This document shows positions 51,903 through 63,785 of a stretch of 64,000 nucleotides of DNA, in pieces. Position 1 is the first letter of the stretch. Each line of letters opens with the position of its first letter. The notes beneath the pieces were generated by a model. It made no database searches. It worked only from the letters and a program-made list of their open reading frames with translations, and was not told the DNA's origin. A program made the position numbers and the translations under genes. This DNA comes from Sphingomonas melonis (GTDB lineage Bacteria; Pseudomonadota; Alphaproteobacteria; Sphingomonadales; Sphingomonadaceae): the NCBI RefSeq assembly GCF_013409985.1, contig NZ_JACCBY010000009.1, positions 62,001 to 126,000 of the forward strand, given 5' to 3'.

Positions 51903-53444
51903 CTACAGGCACGCCTCCAGATACGCCTGGTCGAACCCGAATTGCTTCGCCTTGTCGAGCGTATAGGGCCGCAGCCCCATCGAGCGGTACTCGCCGATGA
52001 TCTTGCCGTCGGCGCTCTCGTCGAGGTATTCGAACTTGAACAATTCCTGCGTCACGATCACTGGCCCTTCCATGCCGATCACCTCGGTGACGTTGGTGAC
52101 GCGGCGCGAGCCGTCGCGCAGGCGCTTCACCTGGATGATGAGCTCGACCGAGTCGGCGATCTGGCGGCTGATCGCCTCCTTGGGCACCTTGATGTCCGAC
52201 ATCATCACCATGTTCTCCATGCGGGCGAGCGCCTCGCGCGGGGAATTGGCGTGGAGCGTGCACATCGAGCCGTCGTGACCGGTGTTCATCGCCGCGAGCA
52301 TGTCGAAACATTCGCTGCCGCGGATTTCGCCCAGGATGATGCGGTCGGGGCGCATACGCAGCGCGTTCTTGACGAGGTCGCGGATGCTCACCTCGCCTTG
52401 CCCTTCGAGATTGGCCGGTCGCGTCTCGAGCGGCAGCCAGTGCGGCTGTTGCAGGCGAAGCTCGGCGGCGTCCTCGATCGTCAGCACGCGCTCGCCCGGG
52501 TCGATCATCTTCGACAAAGCGTTGAGCATCGTCGTCTTGCCCGAGCCGGTGCCGCCCGAGATGACGACATTGAACCGGCTCGCGCCCGCGATCTTGAGCG
52601 CGGTCGCCATCTTCGGGCTCATGCTGCCGAAGCCGGCCATCATGTCGAGCGTGATCGGCTTGGCGGAGAATTTGCGGATCGAGATCGCGGTGCCGCGCAG
52701 CGACAGCGGCGGCACGATGACGTTGACGCGGCTGCCGTCCTTGAGGCGCGCGTCGGCGAGCGGCGTGGTCTGGTCGACGCGGCGGCCGACCGAATTGACG
52801 ATCCGCTGCGCGATCTGGAACAGATGCTCCTCGTCGCGGAACTGGATCTGCGCCAACTCCAGCTTGCCTTTGCGCTCGACATAGGTCTGGTCAGGGCCGT
52901 TGACCATGATGTCGGTGATCGCCGGATCGGCGAGCAATTCCTCCAGCGGCCCCAATCCGAGCAACTCGTCGACCAGCACCTTTTCCAGCGCGAATTGTTC
53001 GCGCCGGTTGAGCGTCAGCTTCAGTTCGGCGAGCACCTCGCCGATGATCGGGCGGAATTCCTCGGCGAGCTCGTCCTTGCCGAGCGTCGCGGCGGCCTCT
53101 GGGTCGACGCGTTCGAGCAGGCGGGGAAGCACCTGCTCCTTGATCTTGTGGATCGACGCCTCGAAGCCCTCGCCGCGGCTGCTGCCGGCGTCGCCGCTGG
53201 CGTTCTGGCGATCGGTCAGCCGTTGCATCGCGTCGAGCGTGCCGGCCGGCAGGGTGCTCGCGAACGGGTCGTCGCCCGCCGCCGCGCCGGGCAGCGGCAT
53301 CGTCTCGATCGGCGGGAACTGGCTGCCGGGAGCGGGCTCGTCGGCGCGCGGCACCGCGCCGCCTTGCATCGGGCGTGCCACGCCGAACGCCGGCCGCGCC
53401 GGCTGTCCGTTCCCCACTCCGCTGCGACGCCCGAACGCACTCAT
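51903..53444 (-). CDS. cpaF: CpaF/TadA-type ATPase for type IV (Flp) pilus secretion
   Basis: A 513-residue secretion ATPase. The Walker A motif is GGTGSGKTT, the Asp box LTIEDAAELRLQ, and the His box and Walker B-like regions are DRIILGEIRGSECFDML and HDGSMCTLHANSP. The Pro/Gly-rich N-terminal ~75 residues are longer than typical. CpaF drives Flp/Tad pilus assembly. The other tad/cpa genes are not adjacent: an aspartic protease gene follows and a protease gene diverges, so this copy seems isolated. The ATG at 53444 follows AGGAAGAG. Confidence 0.93.
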   Translation of the reverse strand: MSAFGRRSGVGNGQPARPAFGVARPMQGGAVPRADEPAPGSQFPPIETMPLPGAAAGDDPFASTLPAGTLDAMQRLTDRQNASGDAGSSRGEGFEASIHKIKEQVLPRLLERVDPEAAATLGKDELAEEFRPIIGEVLAELKLTLNRREQFALEKVLVDELLGLGPLEELLADPAITDIMVNGPDQTYVERKGKLELAQIQFRDEEHLFQIAQRIVNSVGRRVDQTTPLADARLKDGSRVNVIVPPLSLRGTAISIRKFSAKPITLDMMAGFGSMSPKMATALKIAGASRFNVVISGGTGSGKTTMLNALSKMIDPGERVLTIEDAAELRLQQPHWLPLETRPANLEGQGEVSIRDLVKNALRMRPDRIILGEIRGSECFDMLAAMNTGHDGSMCTLHANSPREALARMENMVMMSDIKVPKEAISRQIADSVELIIQVKRLRDGSRRVTNVTEVIGMEGPVIVTQELFKFEYLDESADGKIIGEYRSMGLRPYTLDKAKQFGFDQAYLEACL

Positions 53445-53579
53445 ACACTCTTCCTCGAACTTCGGTGGTTAGCGGTAGGCCGCAGAGTTTGAGATTTTCC
53501 TAACCAAACCAAAGTGGTGCGTCTGGACCCCGATCGCTGCGCTTGACAGGGGCGCGCCGCTGCCGTTCGGAGGCGCGGC

Positions 53580-55076
53580 ATGCGCCGGTTCCTGCTCCTC
53601 CTGCTCGCCCTGATCTGGGCCAGTCCCGCCGCCGCCGACGACATCGGCGCGACCGCGCGCGGCGTCGTGCGCGTCGTCACCATCGCCGTGGTCGATGGCC
53701 AGGTCGTCGGCTTCGGCCATGGCAGCGGCGTCGCGATCGCGCCCAACCGCATCGTCACCAACGCGCACGTCATGGAATTGGCCGAACGCTATCCCGACAA
53801 TGTCGTGATCGGGGTCGTGCCGTCGGAGGGGGACAAGAGCTATCAGGGGCGCGTCATCGCCTATGATGCCAGGCGCGACCTGGCGCTGATCGAATTCGCC
53901 GGCGCCCGCCTGCCGCCCGCCGCGCTCTATACCGGGCCGGTGAGCGAGGGCGATCCGGTGGTCGCACTCGGCTATCCCGGCAACGTCGATCTCGCCACCG
54001 CGCAGTCCGCGGCGGACTATATCCGGCCGACCTCGCCGGTCCGGTCGGAGGGCGTCTTTTCCGGCCGGCGCAGCCTGACCGGGATCGAGGTGCTGCTCCA
54101 CACCGCCAGCATCGCGCGCGGCAATTCGGGCGGGCCGCTGCTCGACCGCTGCGGCCGCGTGATCGGCATCAACTCGGCGATCACCCGCGGCGAGGAGGGC
54201 GACGGCTCGTTCGGCTTCGCCATCGCCGATACCGAGCTTTCGGCGTTCCTGCGCGACGCGAAACAGCCCTATGCCTCGGTCGGCACCGCCTGCACCTCGA
54301 TCGAAGAGCGGTTGCGCGACGATACCGAGGCGGACGCCCATGCCCGCGCCGACGCGCTGACCAGCCAGCGCGACGCCGCCACCCGCGCCGCGATGAGCCG
54401 CGAGGAGGCGCTCGCCCGCGCCCGCCAGGCCGCGCAGACCCGGCGCGAGAACGTCATGGGCTTCGCCGGGCTGCTGCTGGTGCTCGGCGCGATGGGGGTC
54501 GGCGGCGCCGGGCTGTTCGCGCTGCAGCGCCAGCGCCGCCGCACGCGCTGGGCGGCCGGCCTGGGCGGGATCGTCATGGTCGGTGCGATCGTCGTGTTCC
54601 TGCTGCGCCCGGTCAGCGAACCGGCGCTGCCGCCGCCGCCCACGGTGGTCAGCCAGGTCGTGCCCAACGCGCCGCTCGGCAAGCTCACCTGCGTCTTCCA
54701 GCCCGAACGCAGCCGCGTCACCGTCTCGCCGACCACCGATGTCGCGTTGCATTGGGGACGCAGCGGCTGCGCGGACGGCGTCCAGTATCTCGCCACCGGC
54801 GACCGCTGGGAGCGGGTGGTGGTGCCCGAGACCGAGCAGACGGTGTCGGTCGTCGCCTTCGATCCGGTCACCCGCCGCTACACCGACACGCGCTACATGC
54901 TCGGCGCGCAGGCGATGGCGCAGCTGCGCAAGCAGCAGCAGGGGCAGGAGCGGGCGCCGCGCTGCACCGTCGATCCCGTCGCGATCGAGCGGCTCGCGCA
55001 GCAGCAATCGGCGATCCGCACCGCGCTGCCGCCGCTGCCCAACGAGAAGCTCGTCTATAGTTGTCGGACGGGCTGA
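53580..55076 (+). CDS. Trypsin-like serine protease with membrane segments and C-terminal domain
   Basis: A 498-residue exported protein. Residues 1-19 are a signal peptide. The protease domain has the triad H63 (TNAHVM), D100 (RRDLALI) and S183 (ARGNSGGPL), as in HtrA/DegP-type or related trypsins. Two hydrophobic segments (about 296-318 and 324-343) then anchor it. The last ~150 residues contain cysteines (LTCVFQPER, GRSGCADG, PRCTVDP, VYSCRTG) and no obvious PDZ domain, so it is not a classic DegP. It is followed by an HExxH protein gene 52 bases later. Confidence 0.84.
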   Translation: MRRFLLLLLALIWASPAAADDIGATARGVVRVVTIAVVDGQVVGFGHGSGVAIAPNRIVTNAHVMELAERYPDNVVIGVVPSEGDKSYQGRVIAYDARRDLALIEFAGARLPPAALYTGPVSEGDPVVALGYPGNVDLATAQSAADYIRPTSPVRSEGVFSGRRSLTGIEVLLHTASIARGNSGGPLLDRCGRVIGINSAITRGEEGDGSFGFAIADTELSAFLRDAKQPYASVGTACTSIEERLRDDTEADAHARADALTSQRDAATRAAMSREEALARARQAAQTRRENVMGFAGLLLVLGAMGVGGAGLFALQRQRRRTRWAAGLGGIVMVGAIVVFLLRPVSEPALPPPPTVVSQVVPNAPLGKLTCVFQPERSRVTVSPTTDVALHWGRSGCADGVQYLATGDRWERVVVPETEQTVSVVAFDPVTRRYTDTRYMLGAQAMAQLRKQQQGQERAPRCTVDPVAIERLAQQQSAIRTALPPLPNEKLVYSCRTG

Positions 55077-55128
55077 CAACCGCAGCGCAGCCGGTCTATT
55101 CTATAATCGTGCAAGGTGGGGGCATGAT

Positions 55129-56667
55129 ATGACGAAGATCGGCAGGTTGGGTGTGTGGCTGTTCGCCTTGTGCTGCGCGCAGCCGGCGGCGGCGGAATGG
55201 TTCGAGGCGACGTCCAAGCACTTCATCGTCTACGCCAACGGCACCGCCGACGCGGTGCAGAAGCGGGCGGAGCGGCTCGAACAGTTCGACAGTCTGGTGC
55301 GCTATTATAATTCGATCCCCTCGCGCGAAGGCGACGGATCGAACAAGGTGACCGTCTATGTCGTCGCCAATGACGCGGCGGTGCGCCGGCTGTTCGGCGC
55401 CGGCGGGGCGCATGTCGCCGGCTTCTACCAGGGGCGCGCGAGCGGCTCGGTCGCCTTCACCCCGGCGCAGGGCGGCGATCCCGCCGACCTCAACGCGCTC
55501 CAGCCGCAGATCGTGCTGTTCCACGAATATACGCATCACCTGATGCTCGGCAATTTCGACACCGCGCTGCCCGCCTGGTATGCGGAGGGCTATCCCGAAT
55601 TCCTGTCGACCGCGCGGTTCGAGAAGGACTTCGTCTGGCTCGGCGCGCCCGCGCAGCACCGCGCCTACGACCTCCTGCTCGGCAGCGAGCTGACCGCGGA
55701 GCAGCTCTTCTCGCTCGACCAGACGAAGAAGATGCGCGATTCGCAGACCGCCGGCCTCTATGCGCGCGGCTGGCTGCTCACCCACTATCTGATGATCGAC
55801 CCCAAGCGCGCCGCGCAGCTCAACGCCTATCTGGTCGCGATCAACGACGGCAAGCCGGGGGTCGAGGCGGCGCGCGCCGCGTTCGGCGATCTCAACGCAC
55901 TCAACCGGGCGCTGTCGGCCTATCTCCACAAGTCGACGATGGCGGCATACAAGATCCCGCTCACCCGGCTGCCCAAGCCGGTGGTCACCCTGCGCCCGCT
56001 GTCGCCCGGCGAGCGCGAGATGATCACGCTGCGCATGCGCTCCGATCGCGGCGTCAACCACGAGACCGCGCAGCCGATCCTGGCCGAGGCGCTGCCGATC
56101 GCCGAACGCTACCCGAAGGACGCGATGGTACAGGGCTGGTTCGCCGAAATGGCGCTCGATGCCGGCCGCAACGATCTGGCCGACGTCGCCGCCGACCGTG
56201 CGCTGGCGATCGATGCCAAATCGTCGCAGGCTTTGGTCTACAAGGCGCAGGTGCATCTGCGCCGCGCCCGCGACGCGAAGGTGACCGATCCGCAGGTGTG
56301 GCGGGAGGCGCGCAGCTGGCTGCTGCGGGCCAACAAGCTCGACACCAACGACGCCTATGCGCTGATGCTGTTCTATTCGAGCTTCGGCATGGCGGGGACG
56401 CCGCCGACCGACAATGCCAAGGCGGCGCTGCGCCGCGCGCACGAACTGGTGCCGCAGGATCACGGCCTCGCCTTCGCCTATGCGACGCAGATGCTGCTCG
56501 ACGACAAGCGCGACGAGGCGCAGGCGGCGCTGCGTCCGCTCGCCTATTCGGCGCACAGCAGTCCGGACAATGCCGCCGCCAGGCTGCTTGCCGCGCTCGC
56601 CGAGGGCAAGACCGGCAAGCAGGCGCTCGCCTCGCTCGGCGACGCCAAGATCGCGATCGAGGAATGA
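55129..56667 (+). CDS. Putative secreted zinc metallopeptidase-like protein with TPR repeats
   Basis: A 512-residue protein with a signal peptide (cleavage after PAAA at ~22). The motif VLFHEYTHHLMLGNF contains HExxH, with WYAEGYPEFLS downstream supplying a likely third ligand glutamate (gluzincin-like). The C-terminal half holds TPR-like helical repeats. It begins at ATG 55129, preceded by GGTGGGGGCATG. It follows the trypsin-like gene, so a proteolytic partnership is possible. The family is uncertain: sphingomonads carry many hypothetical proteins of this architecture. Confidence 0.78.
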   Translation: MTKIGRLGVWLFALCCAQPAAAEWFEATSKHFIVYANGTADAVQKRAERLEQFDSLVRYYNSIPSREGDGSNKVTVYVVANDAAVRRLFGAGGAHVAGFYQGRASGSVAFTPAQGGDPADLNALQPQIVLFHEYTHHLMLGNFDTALPAWYAEGYPEFLSTARFEKDFVWLGAPAQHRAYDLLLGSELTAEQLFSLDQTKKMRDSQTAGLYARGWLLTHYLMIDPKRAAQLNAYLVAINDGKPGVEAARAAFGDLNALNRALSAYLHKSTMAAYKIPLTRLPKPVVTLRPLSPGEREMITLRMRSDRGVNHETAQPILAEALPIAERYPKDAMVQGWFAEMALDAGRNDLADVAADRALAIDAKSSQALVYKAQVHLRRARDAKVTDPQVWREARSWLLRANKLDTNDAYALMLFYSSFGMAGTPPTDNAKAALRRAHELVPQDHGLAFAYATQMLLDDKRDEAQAALRPLAYSAHSSPDNAAARLLAALAEGKTGKQALASLGDAKIAIEE

Positions 56668-56674
56668 CGCGCGC

Positions 56675-57700
56675 TCAGCCGCCCTCGCGGTCGAGCAGCG
56701 CGCGCTTGCGCGCGACGCCATAGGCATAGCCGCCGAGCCCGCCGTCGCTGCGGGTGACGCGGTGACAGGGAACGACGACCGCCAGCGGGTTGCTGCCGCA
56801 GGCAGTGCCCGCCGCGCGCACCGCGCCGGGCTGGCCGGCGGCGGCGGCAAGTTCGGCATAGCTGCGTGTCTCGCCCGGCGGGATCGTCTTGAGCGCCTGC
56901 CACACCGCCTCCTGGAAGGCGGTGCCGCGCACGTCGAGCGGCAGTGCGGTGTCGCGACCGGGGGCCTCGACGCGCGCCACCACCTCGGCGGCGAGCGCCG
57001 CCAGCGCCGCGTCACCCGGCGCGATCGTCGCCTGCGGGAAGCGCGCCGCCAGCGCCGCCGCATCCTCGTCGAACGCGACGCGGCACAGGCCCTTGTCGGT
57101 CGCCGCGACCAGCAGCGGGCCGAGCGTCGTCATCGCCTGCGTCCAGCGGATCGTCACGCCTGCGCCGCCGCGGGCCCAGGCGCTCGGCGCCATGCCGAGC
57201 CGCCGGGCGCCATCGGCATAGAAGCGGCTCGCTGCGCCATAGCCCGCATCGTAGATCGCATCGGTGACGCGCGCCTCGCGTTGCAGCGCATCCGCCGCCC
57301 GTCCGGCGCGCAGCGCCCGCGCATAGGCCGCCGGGCTGACCCCGGTGGCGCGGGTGAACAGGCGCTGGAAATGATGCGGCGCATAGCCGACCCGGGCGGC
57401 GAGCGCGGCCAGCCCGACCGGTGCATCCGCCGCCGTGATCAGCGCGATCGCCTCGGCGACGGCGCGGCTGTCGCGCGCGACATCGTCGGGCGTGCAGCGC
57501 AGGCAGGCGCGATAGCCCGCCGCGCGCGCTGTGGCGCCATCAGGCAGGAAGGTGACGTTCTCGCGCCGCGGATGCCGCGCCGGGCAGCTCGGCTTGCAAT
57601 AGATGCCGGTGGTCCGCACCGCGACGACGAACGCGCCGTCGTGCGCGCGGTCGCGGGCGGCGAATGCGGCCCAGGCCGCGTCCTGATCGATGATCGTCAT
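56675..57700 (-). CDS. ada: Ada-type methyltransferase and regulator
   Basis: A 341-residue bifunctional methyltransferase. The N-terminal zinc site has C35, C39, C66 and C69 (YCKPSCPAR and CLRCTPD), a central AraC-type DNA-binding domain covers about 80-180, and the C-terminal O6-methylguanine methyltransferase domain has the active cysteine in VVVPCHRVTRSDGGLGG. It repairs alkylated DNA and activates its own expression. The gene converges on the metallopeptidase-like gene with 7 bases between stops. Confidence 0.93.
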   Translation of the reverse strand: MTIIDQDAAWAAFAARDRAHDGAFVVAVRTTGIYCKPSCPARHPRRENVTFLPDGATARAAGYRACLRCTPDDVARDSRAVAEAIALITAADAPVGLAALAARVGYAPHHFQRLFTRATGVSPAAYARALRAGRAADALQREARVTDAIYDAGYGAASRFYADGARRLGMAPSAWARGGAGVTIRWTQAMTTLGPLLVAATDKGLCRVAFDEDAAALAARFPQATIAPGDAALAALAAEVVARVEAPGRDTALPLDVRGTAFQEAVWQALKTIPPGETRSYAELAAAAGQPGAVRAAGTACGSNPLAVVVPCHRVTRSDGGLGGYAYGVARKRALLDREGG

Positions 57701-57749
57701 GTCATTGCGATAGCCGATCGTGCGTCGCGGCCCATCCCGCCGCTTGCGG

Positions 57750-58685
57750 TCAAATCCCGGTGCCGCGCACCGGCGGCAGCCGGCGCAGCGCGGCGACGTC
57801 CTGCGCGCCCGCGGCGAGGGCGCCGACCCGCTCTAGCCCCTTGCTGATGTCGCCGCCCGCACCCGGCAGCAGCAGCCGGGCCCGCGTATAGCGGTCCGCC
57901 GCCTCGCGATACCGCCCCGCCGCCTCCGCGCAGAGCGCCAGGTTGAACATCGTCGGGCCATGGTCGGGCGCCATCCGGTCGACCTCCGCGAAGGCGGCGC
58001 AGGCGGCGGCGGGATCGCTCTTGGTCAGGTGCACCGCCTCGCGGAACCGGTCGGCGGCGGCGTCGGGCAGGCCGTCGCGCTTCTCCTGCACGCGGACGGT
58101 ATAGCGTTCGGCGTGCGGCGCGAGGTCGAGCCGCACCTCGGCGGCGACCGCTTCGATCATGCTGCTCACCGCCGCCGGCACGTTGCCGGGGACGCCGCCA
58201 TCCTCGCACCAGTTGCTGCGGTCGTCGCGCGTCTTGGTCGCGGCATAGGGATCGCGGCCGCCGCCCGGCCGCGCCAGCCGCAACTCGGCGCGCAGCGCGA
58301 TCGTCCGGCGCACGCAGGCGACGCTATAGGTCACGCGGCGCGTGCATTTGTTGTCCTTGCGCTCGGTGCAGCGCTCGCGCCCCTCGGTATAGCCGCTGTC
58401 GACGACCTGGACGTTGGTCCGCCCGGTCAGCAGCCCGTCGGGCCGCAGCGAGGGCGGGATCAGCCGGGCATGCGGCACCCCGTCGGCATCGAGCTTGGCG
58501 AGCCGCCGTTCGATCGCATCGGCGAGTTCCTCGCCATCGGGGCCGCCGAACGGCCCGACCGCGATCGTCGGCAGGACGCTCGCCGCCCGTGCGCCCGCCG
58601 CAAAGACGCCGTCGACATGGATCGTCTCGGCCGCCGCAGGCAGCGCGAGCACCGACCCAACCGCCACCGCCGCCCACCACCGCAT
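57750..58685 (-). CDS. Exported protein of unknown function with TPR-like C-terminus
   Basis: A 311-residue protein with a signal peptide (residues 1-20, ending LPAAAE). The ATG at 58685 was preferred because AAGGAG lies seven bases upstream; an in-frame ATG at 58700 lacks a site. Between residues 40 and 200 there are beta-rich and cysteine-containing segments (GRERCTERKDNKCTRRV, SNWCEDGG) that may be disulfide bonded; the end carries TPR-like helices (CAAFAEVDRMAPDHGPTMFNLALCAEAAGRY, as CAAFAEVDRMAPDHGPT). Family not recognised. It is 49 bases upstream of ada on the same strand. Confidence 0.72.
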   Translation of the reverse strand: MRWWAAVAVGSVLALPAAAETIHVDGVFAAGARAASVLPTIAVGPFGGPDGEELADAIERRLAKLDADGVPHARLIPPSLRPDGLLTGRTNVQVVDSGYTEGRERCTERKDNKCTRRVTYSVACVRRTIALRAELRLARPGGGRDPYAATKTRDDRSNWCEDGGVPGNVPAAVSSMIEAVAAEVRLDLAPHAERYTVRVQEKRDGLPDAAADRFREAVHLTKSDPAAACAAFAEVDRMAPDHGPTMFNLALCAEAAGRYREAADRYTRARLLLPGAGGDISKGLERVGALAAGAQDVAALRRLPPVRGTGI

Positions 58686-59095
58686 CGTCGACTCCTTCAT
58701 ACCCCGTGACTATACCAGCGCCCCTGAACAGAGGCTGCGCACGCGCGGCGTTGGTGCCCACGGCGTGCAAGCTCCGTCCAATCGTCGCTCCTTCCGTCAC
58801 GAAGTTCGAGCGCGCCACCACTCCGAGGTGGGGGAAAGCTAAACGGCGCGATAATTGCGGCAACCTGACGCGGCAGGGTGCCACCCGCCCCACACCTCCC
58901 GATCGCAGCGTCACCGCCATGTCGCCGACGGGCGACCAAGAGGGCATGGTCAAACCATCGGCCGACCAGCACTTTGCCGCCCCCTCTACTTGCGCTTGCC
59001 GGCCCCTCATGCTAGCCGCCCGCCACCCATAGCAGGCGTGCATTCGCGCGCCCTCTTCCCCATGGGCCAACATTCGGCACGAGGACTTCAGCTCC
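58686..59095 (+). other. Intergenic region upstream of the atp operon
   Basis: The 410-base gap between the exported-protein gene and atpH has no credible gene or repeat and must contain the atp operon promoter. I could not identify reliable promoter hexamers. Confidence 0.5.
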
Positions 59096-59650
59096 GTGGA
59101 GACATCCGGCGGTATTCAGGCAAGCTTAGGTGGGCGCTACGCGATCGCATTGTTCGATCTCGCGCGCGACGCCAAGACGATCGACACCGTCGAATCCAGC
59201 CTCGCCACGGTGCGCGACGCACTGGCCCAGAGCGACGACTTCCGCGCGCTCACCGTCAGCCCGCTGGTCGCCCGCGGCGCCGCGGTGAAGGCGGTGCTCG
59301 CCACCGCCGACAGCCTCGGCATCGACGCCACCACCAAGAATTTCCTCGGCGTCCTTGCCGAGAACCGCCGCCTCGGCCAGCTGCCCGCGATCATCCGCGC
59401 CTTCCGCCAGCTCGCCGCCCGCCATCGCGGCGAGATCGCGGCGGAGGTCACCAGCGCGCATCCGCTCGACGAGCAGCAGGTGATCGAACTGAAGCAGCAG
59501 CTGCGCCAACGCGTCGGCCGCGACGTTTCCGTCGACCTGTCGGTCGACCCCGAACTGCTCGGCGGCCTGGTCGTCCGCATCGGTTCACAGATGATCGATT
59601 CGTCGATCCGCACCCGTCTCAATACTCTCGCGCACGCGATGAAGGGCTAA
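59096..59650 (+). CDS. atpH: ATP synthase F1 subunit delta
   Basis: A 184-residue delta subunit linking F1 to the peripheral stalk. It begins at GTG 59096 (METSGGIQASLGGRYAIALFDLA), and has GRYAIALF near the start and DLSVDPELLGGLVVRIGSQMID near the C-terminus, both conserved in delta. It is the first gene of the operon in this window; the atpIBEF genes for Fo are not adjacent, as usual in alphaproteobacteria. atpA follows by 4 bases. Confidence 0.94.
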   Translation: METSGGIQASLGGRYAIALFDLARDAKTIDTVESSLATVRDALAQSDDFRALTVSPLVARGAAVKAVLATADSLGIDATTKNFLGVLAENRRLGQLPAIIRAFRQLAARHRGEIAAEVTSAHPLDEQQVIELKQQLRQRVGRDVSVDLSVDPELLGGLVVRIGSQMIDSSIRTRLNTLAHAMKG

Positions 59651-59654
59651 GAAC

Positions 59655-61184
<1,530 letters not shown>

Positions 61185-61190
61185 TCTGGC

Positions 61191-61253
61191 GTCACCCCAG
61201 CGAACGCTGGGGTCTCGCAGTAACGGGGAGACCCCGGCTTTCGCCGGGGTGAC
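61191..61253 (+). repeat. Inverted repeat between atpA and atpG
   Basis: GTCACCCCAGCGAACGCTGGGGT opens the element, and ACCCCGGCTTTCGCCGGGGTGAC ends it, each a hairpin, together forming a longer stem. It is related to the genome's GTCACCCC repeats and would be transcribed within the atp mRNA. Confidence 0.85.
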
Positions 61254-61265
61254 GGTAGGAAAAAT

Positions 61266-62150
61266 ATGGCGTCGTTGAAGGCCCTCAAGATCCGGATCAA
61301 CTCGGTCAAATCGACCCAGAAGATCACCAAGGCGATGAAGATGGTCGCCGCCGCCAAGCTGCGCCGGGCGCAGGAAGCGGCGCAGGCCGGCCGTCCCTAT
61401 GCGGAGCGGCTGGAGGCGGTCGTCTCCAGCCTGTCGCGCCAGCTCGCCGGTGGCGCGAACGTTTCGCCGCTGCTGTCGGGCACCGGCAAGGACCAGGTGC
61501 ATCTGCTGGTCGTCGCGACCTCGGAGCGCGGCCTGGCGGGTGCGTTCAACACCAACATCGTCCGCGCCGCCCGCCGCAAGGCGGAGGAGCTGGAGGCGCA
61601 GGGCAAGACCGTGCGCTTCTATCTCGCCGGCAAGAAGGGGCGGGTGCTCAAGCGCTTCTACCCGAATGCGATCCTCGCCGATCACGAGCTCGGCGGCCAC
61701 AAGACGCTCGGTTTCCAGCAGGCGCGCGAAGTCGCCGACGATCTGCTCGCGCGCTATGCCGCGGGCGAGTTCGACGTCGCACATTTGTTCTACGCCAAGT
61801 TCGTCTCGGCGCTGGTGCAGCTTCCCGTCGGCCGCCAGATCATCCCGGTCGCGGTCGATGATACCAAGGCGGACGTGCCGGTCACCTCGGCGGGCGCCGT
61901 GGTCGAATACGAGCCCGACGAGGAGCAGATCCTCGCCGACCTGCTGCCGCGCAACGTCGCGGTCCAGGTGTTCCGCGCGATGCTCGAAAACGCCGCATCC
62001 GAGCAGGGCAGCCGCATGAATGCGATGGACAATGCTACCCGCAACGCGGGCGACATGATCAATCGCCTGTCGATCCAGTATAACCGCACGCGTCAGGCCG
62101 CGATCACGACCGAGCTGGTCGAGATCATCTCCGGCGCCGAAGCGCTCTAA
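61266..62150 (+). CDS. atpG: ATP synthase F1 subunit gamma
   Basis: A 294-residue gamma subunit, the rotor shaft. It opens MASLKALKIRINSVKSTQKITKAMKMVAAAKL and ends with the conserved helix NRLSIQYNRTRQAAITTELVEIISGAEAL (quoted as QYNRTRQAAITTELVEI). It lies after atpA and before atpD, in standard order. Confidence 0.97.
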   Translation: MASLKALKIRINSVKSTQKITKAMKMVAAAKLRRAQEAAQAGRPYAERLEAVVSSLSRQLAGGANVSPLLSGTGKDQVHLLVVATSERGLAGAFNTNIVRAARRKAEELEAQGKTVRFYLAGKKGRVLKRFYPNAILADHELGGHKTLGFQQAREVADDLLARYAAGEFDVAHLFYAKFVSALVQLPVGRQIIPVAVDDTKADVPVTSAGAVVEYEPDEEQILADLLPRNVAVQVFRAMLENAASEQGSRMNAMDNATRNAGDMINRLSIQYNRTRQAAITTELVEIISGAEAL

Positions 62151-62175
62151 CGAATCCGAAGCAGGAAGAACCGCC

Positions 62176-63657
<1,482 letters not shown>

Positions 63658-63667
63658 CCCTATCAAG

Positions 63668-63771
63668 GCCCCTCCCCTTCAGGGGAGGGGTTGGGGTGGG
63701 GCCTGTCCGCGGACGTGAGTCTCGGTGAGACATCCCCCACCCCCAAACCCCTCCCCTGAAGGGGAGGGGCT
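63668..63771 (+). repeat. CCCCTCCCC-type inverted repeat between atpD and atpC
   Basis: CCCCTCCCCTTCAGGGGAGGGG (split hairpin) is followed by TTGGGGTGGGG, and mirrored by CCCCCACCCCCAAACCCC and a second hairpin CTCCCCTGAAGGGGAGGGG. It can form a large cruciform or mRNA stem inside the atp operon. Confidence 0.88.
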
Positions 63772-63785
63772 TAGGAACACAAGAC

